Origin: Kluyvera sp047971185
GTDB lineage: Bacteria > Pseudomonadota > Gammaproteobacteria > Enterobacterales > Enterobacteriaceae
Assembly (NCBI RefSeq): GCF_047971185.1
Contig: NZ_JBKDZH010000055.1
Location: 1-64,000 of the forward strand
Direction: 5' to 3'
DNA: 64,000 nt
The translations under genes were made by a program, and so were the position numbers. Below are positions 58,193 to 64,000 of the stretch, in pieces; positions within the stretch are counted from its first letter, which is position 1; each line of letters opens with the position of its first letter. Below the pieces are notes generated by a model. The model saw only the letters and a program-made list of their open reading frames with translations, had not been told where the DNA came from and made no database searches.

Positions 58193-59299
58193 ATGCCACA
58201 TCAACACGCCCCGTACCGCGCCGATATCGTCGGCAGTTTCTTACGCCCGCAGACCATTAAACAGGCCCGTCAGCAGCTGGCCGACGGTGACATCACCGCC
58301 CAGCAGCTGCGTGCCGTTGAAGATGCGGAAATCCGTCGCGTGGTGCAGCATCAGTGCGACTGTGGCCTGCACGTGGTGACCGACGGCGAGTTCCGCCGCG
58401 CCTGGTGGCACTTCGATTTCTTCGACGGCCTGCAGGGCGTGGAGCGCTACGATTCCGACAAAGGTATTCAGTTTAACGGCGTACAGACTCGCGCTCACGG
58501 GATCCGCGTTACCGGTAAGCTCGGCTTTGGTGAGCATCCGATGCTGGAAGATTTCCGCTTCCTGAAAAGCATCAGCGGCGACGCCACGCCAAAAATGACC
58601 ATCCCCAGCCCGAGCGTGCTGCACTTCCGCGGCGGGCGTAAAGATATTGATGCCAGCGTCTACCCGGATCTGGCGGATTACTTCAATGATCTGGCGGACA
58701 CCTGGCGTGACGCCATCCGCGCCTTCTACGATGCGGGCTGTCGCTACCTGCAGCTGGATGACACCGTCTGGGCCTATCTGTGCTCGGAAGATCAGCGCCG
58801 TCAGGTGCGCGAACGCGGCGACGATCCAGACCAGCTGGCGGCCATCTATGCCGACGTGCTGAACCGCGCGCTGGAAGGTAAGCCGGACGATCTGATTATT
58901 GGCCTGCACGTGTGCCGTGGTAACTTCCGCTCCACGTGGATATCTGAAGGTGGCTATGAACCGGTGGCGGAAATTCTGTTTGGCCGCGTCAACGTGGATG
59001 CCTTCTTCCTGGAGTACGACAACGACCGTTCCGGCGATTTCGCGCCGCTGCGCTTTATTCGTCCCGGCCATCAGAAAGCCGTGTTGGGGCTGATTACGAC
59101 CAAGAACGGCGAGCTGGAAAACCCGGAAGGCGTTAAAGCTCGCGTTCAGGAGGCGGCAAATTATGTCGCGCTGGATCAGATTTGCCTCAGTCCGCAGTGC
59201 GGTTTTGCCTCGACGGAAGAGGGCAACAGCCTGAGCGAGCAGCAGCAGTGGGACAAAGTCCGCCTGGTGACGGGCGTCGCGGCCGACATCTGGTCATAA
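58193..59299 (+). CDS. cobalamin-independent methionine synthase-type methyltransferase (MetE C-terminal domain)
   Basis: 368 residues from the ATG at 58193 (AAGGAG six bases upstream). Homologous to the catalytic half of MetE: VTDGEFRRAWWHFDFF, the zinc ligands in LHVCRGN, FFLEYDN and LSPQCGFAS, and YLQLDDTVWAYL. Such short proteins use other methyl donors than folate in some bacteria; the donor here is unknown. Candidate MetJ boxes upstream support a role in methionine supply. Confidence 0.87.
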   Translation: MPHQHAPYRADIVGSFLRPQTIKQARQQLADGDITAQQLRAVEDAEIRRVVQHQCDCGLHVVTDGEFRRAWWHFDFFDGLQGVERYDSDKGIQFNGVQTRAHGIRVTGKLGFGEHPMLEDFRFLKSISGDATPKMTIPSPSVLHFRGGRKDIDASVYPDLADYFNDLADTWRDAIRAFYDAGCRYLQLDDTVWAYLCSEDQRRQVRERGDDPDQLAAIYADVLNRALEGKPDDLIIGLHVCRGNFRSTWISEGGYEPVAEILFGRVNVDAFFLEYDNDRSGDFAPLRFIRPGHQKAVLGLITTKNGELENPEGVKARVQEAANYVALDQICLSPQCGFASTEEGNSLSEQQQWDKVRLVTGVAADIWS

Positions 59300-59309
59300 C
59301 GTTCTTTTC

Positions 59310-59330
59310 CCGGGGCCGGATTGGCCCCGG
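59310..59330. terminator. hairpin between convergent methyltransferase and ydeE genes
   Basis: CCGGGGCC-GGATT-GGCCCCGG, eight-base-pair G/C stem, U-poor downstream on both strands; likely weak bidirectional terminator. Confidence 0.55.
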
Positions 59331-59336
59331 ATAATC

Positions 59337-60527
59337 TTACGCCGCGCTGACGGTGGTGCCCCAGGTGCTGGCCTTAATGCCGCGGAAAATCAGCAGCCAC
59401 GCCAGCACGATGGTGACCATCATGATGGGGAATAGCATCATCGGCGGGAAATGCGTCAGAATCTGCCCGGTCAGCAGCGGGTTCAGCGCCGCGCCCAGCC
59501 AGCCTAGCGCCTGCGCGGAAAAGTAGCTGGCTTTCATGCCCGGCGGCGCGATGTTGTCGATCAGCATATATTCACCCGGCGCGTAGATGACTTCCCCCAG
59601 CGTGAAAACGGCTGCCGCCAGCCCCCAGAACCACAGGTTGTTTCCGGACAGCATAAATCCCGCCAGGCCGATGACATAGCAGACGGTACCAAAGGTCATT
59701 AACGGGCGCAGGTTATTCGCCGTCAGCTTACGGCCAATGGCGTACTGCAAGGTGACGACCATCGCGGCGTTGACCGGCAGGATCACCGCCACGACCTTTT
59801 CCGCAAAGCTGCTGTCGCCAATCGTCAGCACGTACTGGGAGAGGCAGGAAGCAAACGAACCGCCAACGAACGACGCCAGCAGCCCTGACAGGGTGAACCA
59901 CAGCAGCGCGCGATCGCGCAGCAGCACCGACGGTGACCAGGCCACCGGCGTGTCCGTTATCTCCGCCGGCTTCAGGCGTTCGACGTAGCGCTGGATAAAC
60001 AGCAGCGGAAACGCGGCACAAATCGCGGCCAGCCAGAACGGCAGGTTAATACTTTGCATCACCAGCAGCGTGCCGATGGGCGGCCCGATGGTCCAGCCGA
60101 CGTTCAGGAAGGTGTAGTTCAACGAGAACACCTTCGCTTTGGTCGTTGGCGCCAGCGTATCCGAGAAATAGGCTTTTAATACGGTGGAGAACACCGAGTA
60201 TGAGCAGTTGATCAGCGAGAAGAAAAAGACCACCAGCACCACGCTGTGCACCAGCGGAATGGCGACAAAGCCGCAGATGAAAAACGCGACGGCAATCAGC
60301 ATGTAGCGCTTTTTATCAAATTTGTCGGCCAGAATGCCGAAGCCGAGGCTGAACAGCACGCCGATCACCAGCGCGATGGACATGGCGTAACCGATGGTGT
60401 CCACCGTCATCGCGTACTGACGCGTGAGGTAGATGGTCATAAAAGGGAGCGTGGCGCCGCGCCCGATGGTTAACAGTAACGACGATGCCAGCAGCGCAAT
60501 CGTGGATCGCCTGGTCGTTGGTTTCAT
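59337..60527 (-). CDS. ydeE: MFS dipeptide exporter YdeE
   Basis: 396 residues (E. coli 395). The sequence LLASSLLLTIGRGATLPFMT and GFGILADKFDKKRYM are almost the same as E. coli YdeE, which exports dipeptides and arabinose. Twelve membrane segments. Divergent from eamA with a 195-base gap in which I see no named site. Confidence 0.93.
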   Translation of the reverse strand: MKPTTRRSTIALLASSLLLTIGRGATLPFMTIYLTRQYAMTVDTIGYAMSIALVIGVLFSLGFGILADKFDKKRYMLIAVAFFICGFVAIPLVHSVVLVVFFFSLINCSYSVFSTVLKAYFSDTLAPTTKAKVFSLNYTFLNVGWTIGPPIGTLLVMQSINLPFWLAAICAAFPLLFIQRYVERLKPAEITDTPVAWSPSVLLRDRALLWFTLSGLLASFVGGSFASCLSQYVLTIGDSSFAEKVVAVILPVNAAMVVTLQYAIGRKLTANNLRPLMTFGTVCYVIGLAGFMLSGNNLWFWGLAAAVFTLGEVIYAPGEYMLIDNIAPPGMKASYFSAQALGWLGAALNPLLTGQILTHFPPMMLFPIMMVTIVLAWLLIFRGIKASTWGTTVSAA

Positions 60528-60722
60528 TTTCCTGCCCGAGAGATGTGGTTGTATTGTTTTTTGTTATCTCTTTCACAAATATCACGCCATAAGCAGCTTG
60601 TATAGCGGTGGTCGTGTCGGGAAGTGCGATTTTGAACTGCCAGAAATAATGATCTATTCCTCGTCTGAATTTTTCGTTACTTTGGTTAGGTTTACATAAA
60701 TTTAAAAACGTTGGGGCGAAGT

Positions 60723-61625
60723 ATGACGCGTAAAGATGGGCTGCTGGCGCTATTGGTGGTGGTGGTATGGGGGCTGAACTTTGTGGTGATCAAAGTAGGG
60801 CTACACGGTATGCCGCCGCTGCTACTGGCGGGCCTGCGCTTTCTGTTTGTCGCTTTCCCGGCACTGTTCTTCGTACCGCGTCCGCGCGTGCCGATCTCTT
60901 TGCTGCTGGGCTATGCGCTGACCATCAGCTTCGGCCAGTTTGCCTTCCTGTTCTGCGCCATCAACTTCGGCATGCCCGCCGGTCTGGCCTCGCTGGTGCT
61001 TCAGGCGCAGGCCTTCTTTACCATCATTCTTGGCGCCTTTGCCTTTGGCGAGCGGCTTCAGCGTAAACAGCTGGTGGGCATTTCGCTGGCGGTGTTCGGC
61101 GTACTGGTGCTGATTGAAACCAGCATGAGTGGCCAGCACGTCAAGCTGCTGGGCTTTATGCTGACGCTGGCGGCGGCCCTGTGCTGGGCGTGCGGCAATA
61201 TTTTCAATAAGAAAATTATGCACCATGACTCGAAGCCGGACGTGATGTCGCTGGTGGTGTGGAGCGCGCTGATCCCGATCGTACCGTTCATGCTCTGCTC
61301 GTGGATTTTTGAAGGGCCGCAGCTGATGGCGCAGAGCCTGATTCACATTAACCTGACGACCGTGCTGTCGCTGGCCTATCTTGCTTTTGTTGCCAGTATC
61401 GTCGGCTACGGTATCTGGGGTTCGCTGCTTGGGCGTTACGAAACCTGGCGCGTCGCGCCGCTGTCGTTGCTGGTTCCGGTGGTGGGGCTGGCCAGTGCGG
61501 CGCTGCTGCTGGGGGAAACGCTGTCGGCAATGCAGCTGCTTGGCGCGCTGCTGATTATGGCCGGGCTGTTTATTAACGTCTTTGGTCTGCGTGTGCCGGG
61601 GATGCGGCGAGCGGTGAAGGGCTAA
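60723..61625 (+). CDS. eamA: O-acetylserine/cysteine exporter EamA
   Basis: 300 residues from the ATG at 60723 (E. coli 299); a longer frame starts four codons earlier. Two EamA domains, ten hydrophobic segments, VVWGLNFVVIKVGLHGMPPL at the start and a second-half SIVGYGIWGSLLGRYETWRV. It exports cysteine and O-acetylserine. The gene is convergent with marB. Confidence 0.93.
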   Translation: MTRKDGLLALLVVVVWGLNFVVIKVGLHGMPPLLLAGLRFLFVAFPALFFVPRPRVPISLLLGYALTISFGQFAFLFCAINFGMPAGLASLVLQAQAFFTIILGAFAFGERLQRKQLVGISLAVFGVLVLIETSMSGQHVKLLGFMLTLAAALCWACGNIFNKKIMHHDSKPDVMSLVVWSALIPIVPFMLCSWIFEGPQLMAQSLIHINLTTVLSLAYLAFVASIVGYGIWGSLLGRYETWRVAPLSLLVPVVGLASAALLLGETLSAMQLLGALLIMAGLFINVFGLRVPGMRRAVKG

Positions 61626-61648
61626 AAAAAGCCCCGCGAGCGCGGGGC
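61624..61648 (-). terminator. intrinsic terminator of marRAB
   Basis: GCCCCGC-GAGC-GCGGGGC followed on the minus strand by TTTTTTT; ten bases after the marB stop. Confidence 0.85.
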
Positions 61649-61657
61649 AATTAATGT

Positions 61658-61870
61658 TTAGCGATTGTTGTCATTGTAATACGGTACACCCAGCTCATCG
61701 GACTTATCGCTACCGGCACCCATATGATTGAAGTCAAACGGGGACTGGTTGCTGGCGGACGGCATCAGCATGGTGTCGTGCGCGGTGTTATGGGCTGGAA
61801 ATTGCTCCGCGTAGCTCTGAGTTGAGGCCATCGCCAGCAGGGCGAAGGCAACGGAAGCGAACAGTTTCAT
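61658..61870 (-). CDS. marB: periplasmic MarB
   Basis: 70 residues (E. coli 72). Signal peptide MKLFASVAFALLAMASTQSYA, then a short polar mature part with SPFDFNHMGAGSDKSDELGV. MarB lowers marRA transcription by an unknown route. Third gene of marRAB. Confidence 0.93.
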   Translation of the reverse strand: MKLFASVAFALLAMASTQSYAEQFPAHNTAHDTMLMPSASNQSPFDFNHMGAGSDKSDELGVPYYNDNNR

Positions 61871-61900
61871 TATTTCCTCGATACGTCTTTTGGCAGGCGA

Positions 61901-62284
61901 TTAATAAACACAATGATTAATAGGGTGGAGATAGCGAGACTCTCCGTGCATATTGGTGACGCGGTACTTGTGCGGCGGCACGTCGAAATAGTTTTTAAAC
62001 GTCCGCGTCAGCGTCTGCTGAGATTCAAAACCGTAGCGTTCGGCCAGATACAGGATCGGTTCATTACCTTCTTTTAATTTCTGGGCGATTTCCGTCAGCT
62101 TACGGGTGCGAATGTACTGACCTAATGAATGACCGGTCTCTTTTTTAAACATCCGCTGCAGGTGCCATTTGGAGTAACCGGAACGTTCTGACACTTTCTC
62201 AAGCGACAGCGGCGATTCCAGGTTATCTTCGATCCAGTCCAAAATGCTATGAATAGTAATAGCGTCAGTGTTACGTCTGGACAT
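61901..62284 (-). CDS. marA: AraC-family activator MarA
   Basis: 127 residues, as in E. coli. Two helix-turn-helix units: LSLEKVSERSGYSKWHLQRM and PILYLAERYGFESQQTLTRT. MarA activates the mar/sox/rob regulon for multidrug resistance by binding marboxes, including its own. Confidence 0.97.
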   Translation of the reverse strand: MSRRNTDAITIHSILDWIEDNLESPLSLEKVSERSGYSKWHLQRMFKKETGHSLGQYIRTRKLTEIAQKLKEGNEPILYLAERYGFESQQTLTRTFKNYFDVPPHKYRVTNMHGESRYLHPINHCVY

Positions 62285-62304
62285 CGTCTTACCTCTTCTT
62301 CTGT

Positions 62305-62739
62305 TTACGGCAATATTTTTTTAAGCAGAAGTTCGAGCGTTGCAACTTCATTTGCCGTTAAGTTTTTTGTTAATTCCTGGTGCAGGTTTTGCCCAACGAG
62401 CAGATGGCATTGTTCACAAATGGCCGCGCCTTCCGGCGTCAGCTGAATCAATACGCCCCGCTTGTCGCTTGGATTGGGTAACCGGGCTATCCAGCCCCGA
62501 CACAGCAAACGGTCAAGCATGCGGGTGAGCGCGCCCAGATCCACCGACAAGGTTTTTTTCAACTCCACGGGGGTGATACTGCCTTTGCAGCGAATAGAGC
62601 ACAGCACTCTGAACTGCGAGGCGGTAATGTCTTCTGGCGATAAATGCTCGTTGAGTAAGCGATCTTTCTTTTGGTTAACCAGGTGAATCAAATGCCCAAG
62701 TGGAATCATTTCATTGAAGAGATCGCTTGTGCTGTTCAC
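62305..62739 (-). CDS. marR: multiple antibiotic resistance repressor MarR
   Basis: 144 residues from a GTG at 62739, the start used in E. coli; the open frame reads upstream through the operator and is not used. Winged helix with SVDLGALTRMLDRLLCRGWI and the wing PNPSDKRGVL; Cys in CEQCH, matching E. coli Cys80 (copper-sensing) and neighbours. It represses marRAB until ligands such as salicylate bind. Confidence 0.97.
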   Translation of the reverse strand: MNSTSDLFNEMIPLGHLIHLVNQKKDRLLNEHLSPEDITASQFRVLCSIRCKGSITPVELKKTLSVDLGALTRMLDRLLCRGWIARLPNPSDKRGVLIQLTPEGAAICEQCHLLVGQNLHQELTKNLTANEVATLELLLKKILP

Positions 62740-62740
62740 A

Positions 62741-62760
62741 ATGGTTGCCCTGGCAAGTAC
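62741..62760. promoter_or_regulatory. MarR operator site II
   Basis: ATGGTTGCCCTGGCAAGTAC, a palindrome around TTGCCNNGGCAA, directly before the marR GTG, as in E. coli. Confidence 0.9.
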
Positions 62761-62774
62761 TTTAGTTGCGATGG

Positions 62775-62803
62775 ATATTATTTCTCGCGCAACCATAAGT
62801 CAA
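62775..62803 (-). promoter_or_regulatory. marRAB promoter and degenerate MarR site I
   Basis: TTGACT (62803-62798), 17 bases, TAATAT (62780-62775). Between them GGTTGCGCGAGAAATAAT keeps the TTGC half of MarR site I but the other half is changed compared with the TTGCCTGGGCAA of E. coli. Confidence 0.75.
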
Positions 62804-62819
62804 CTGAATGGGTGGAGCG

Positions 62820-62839
62820 ATGCCACGAATTGCTAAAAC
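62820..62839 (+). promoter_or_regulatory. marbox (MarA/SoxS/Rob site)
   Basis: ATGCCACGAATTGCTAAAAC matches the E. coli mar marbox ATGCCACGTTTTGCTAAATC at 17 of 20 bases; 17 bases upstream of the -35. Confidence 0.88.
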
Positions 62840-62968
62840 GCTTCAGGGTGGCCTAAATAGGATATCCTGTAGAGGAACAACCTGAAGTCAGAGATGCTGT
62901 ACAAAAGGGCGACAGCCTGGCGTACAGTCCGAATTTTTCCGTAAAACAGATAGGATTTTTTAACGCTT

Positions 62969-63637
62969 ATGAAGGAACTCTTTCAGGCCGTTGGGCTAGG
63001 GCTGGTCGTGCTGCTCCCGCTGGCTAACCCGCTAACCACCGTCGCGCTGTTCCTGGGTCTCTCGGGGAATATGAACAGCGCTGAGCGTAACCGACAGTCG
63101 CTGATGGCCTCGATATACGTCTTTGCCATTATGATGGTGGCCTATTACGCGGGCCAGGTGGTGATGAATACATTCGGTATATCAATACCTGGGCTGCGTA
63201 TCGCCGGCGGGCTGATCGTGGCTTTCATTGGTTTTCGCATGCTGTTTCCGCAGCAGAAGGCGCATGATTCCCCGGAAGCGCGCAGTAAGTCCGAAGAGCT
63301 GCAGGACGAGCCTACCGCCAATATCGCCTTTGTGCCGCTGGCGATGCCCAGCACGGCGGGCCCGGGGACCATTGCCATGATTATCAGTTCGGCGTCGACG
63401 GTTAAGCATGGCGTCAACTTCTCCGAATGGGTGGTGCTGGTGGCGCCGCCGATTATCTTTGCGCTGGTCGGGGTCATTCTGTGGGGCTGCCTGCGAAGTT
63501 CCGGGGCGATTATGCGTCTGGTGGGGAAAGGCGGGATCGAGGCAATTTCGCGTCTGATGGGCTTCCTGCTGGTCTGTATGGGAGTGCAGTTTATTATTAA
63601 CGGCGTGCTGGAAATTATTAAAACCTATCCCGCCTAA
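62969..63637 (+). CDS. marC: inner-membrane protein MarC
   Basis: 222 residues (E. coli 221). Six membrane segments, MarC family, with LLPLANPLTTVALFLGLSG and VPLAMPSTAGPGTIAMIISS. Despite the name it has no shown part in antibiotic resistance. Divergent from marR across the operator. Confidence 0.95.
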   Translation: MKELFQAVGLGLVVLLPLANPLTTVALFLGLSGNMNSAERNRQSLMASIYVFAIMMVAYYAGQVVMNTFGISIPGLRIAGGLIVAFIGFRMLFPQQKAHDSPEARSKSEELQDEPTANIAFVPLAMPSTAGPGTIAMIISSASTVKHGVNFSEWVVLVAPPIIFALVGVILWGCLRSSGAIMRLVGKGGIEAISRLMGFLLVCMGVQFIINGVLEIIKTYPA

Positions 63638-63643
63638 GGCCAA

Positions 63644-63671
63644 TCGGGCCGGGGTTTTCACCCGGCCCGAT
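63644..63671. terminator. hairpin between convergent marC and sotB
   Basis: TCGGGCCGGG-GTTTTCA-CCCGGCCCGA, a ten-base-pair stem placed between two gene ends. Confidence 0.65.
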
Positions 63672-63679
63672 AACGCGTT

Positions 63680-64000
63680 TTAATGCTGATGCGCCTGTTC
63701 TTCTAACGATGCCGTGGGCCAGCGGCGGAAAATGATCACCGCCCAGATAAACGCCGCCAGCGCCGGCACTGCGCCGACGTAGCCGATAGATGACATCGAC
63801 ATATGGGTGCTAATCTGGCTGCCCAACAGCGCGCCCGCGCCGATCCCGATATTGAAAATACCCGAGAAGAGCGACATGGCGACGTCGGTGGCATCCGGCG
63901 CCAGCGCCAGAACTTTCACCTGCATGCCCAGGCCAATCACCATAATCGCGATCCCCCAGAAAATGCTCAGCACCGCCAGATGCGTGGCATCCTGTGCCGC
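63680..64000 (-). CDS. sotB: sugar efflux transporter SotB, C-terminal part, cut by window edge
   Basis: The last 106 residues of an MFS protein: MVIGLGMQVKVLALAPDATD, FNIGIGAGALLGSQISTHMS, and the end SLEEQAHQH. Position after marC on the opposite strand and the text match SotB (YdeA), an exporter of arabinose and other sugars. The N-terminal part is outside the window. Confidence 0.9.
   Translation of the reverse strand, partial: AAQDATHLAVLSIFWGIAIMVIGLGMQVKVLALAPDATDVAMSLFSGIFNIGIGAGALLGSQISTHMSMSSIGYVGAVPALAAFIWAVIIFRRWPTASLEEQAHQH

Noticed and set aside
58241..59071. 276-codon minus-strand frame inside the methyltransferase gene
   Set aside because: Shadow of a strongly supported gene, with no start signal.
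1..64000. CRISPR arrays, tRNA or rRNA genes
   Set aside because: I looked for regularly spaced repeats and for tRNA-like cloverleaf and CCA ends and saw none.

Overview
The window is enterobacterial chromosome carrying most of a Mu-like transposable prophage. Gene content and order on the host side (ydgD-ydgU-asr, ynfM/ynfL, mlc-bioD2-clcB, the ynf DMSO-reductase operon, rspA/rspB/rspR, ydfG, dcp, mgrR/mgtS, ydeE, eamA, marRAB/marC, sotB) match the E. coli K-12 map in outline, but with gains and losses. This points to a non-Escherichia member of the Enterobacteriaceae (Enterobacter/Klebsiella/Kosakonia-like); the species cannot be fixed from the window.

Region 1 (1-23803): the prophage, in reverse orientation. 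Its left end is near 23803 and its right end lies outside the window. From left end inwards it has a rightward-reading (+) repressor gene, a shared operator region, then on the minus strand ner, transposase A, target-capture ATPase B, about ten small early genes, gemA, an exported protein of unknown role, one Mor/C-type activator, lysis genes (SAR endolysin, Rz/Rz1), terminase, portal, head, and contractile-tail genes up to the start of the tape-measure gene. A 17-base motif is shared by the regions upstream of lys and of the protease gene, where Mu has its late promoters Plys and PI. The tail chaperone gene carries a Mu-type programmed frameshift, and the scaffold is a gene nested in the protease gene.

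Region 2 (23804-41900): a GGDEF-EAL gene whose N-terminus is lost next to the prophage end; ydgD, ydgU, asr with an RstA-like box; an MFS transporter broken by an amber codon; ynfM/ynfL; mlc; bioD2; clcB; dmsD-ynfH-ynfG-ynfE/F, with one catalytic subunit gene instead of the two of E. coli; an unknown gene; ynfD, ynfC, ynfB, ynfA. speG, which sits between ynfB and ynfC in E. coli, is absent here.

Region 3 (41900-52140): a hexuronate/aldonate catabolism block. rspA (mannonate dehydratase family), a uxaC-type isomerase, a GPH-family transporter and a uxuB-type oxidoreductase would together take D-glucuronate via fructuronate and mannonate to 2-keto-3-deoxygluconate. rspB, yiaK-like and yiaL-like genes follow. 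The rspA and rspB promoters share two sequence blocks at exactly the same spacing, probably a CRP half-site and the RspR operator; rspR closes the block.

Region 4 (52200-64000): ydfG; a hok/mok-type toxin locus; dcp; a candidate new sRNA; the PhoP-controlled sRNA MgrR and the 31-residue MgtS; an ftrA/rhodanese pair in which the rhodanese has an opal stop; a MetE-domain methyltransferase behind three candidate MetJ boxes; ydeE; eamA; the mar locus with operator and marbox; and the end of sotB.
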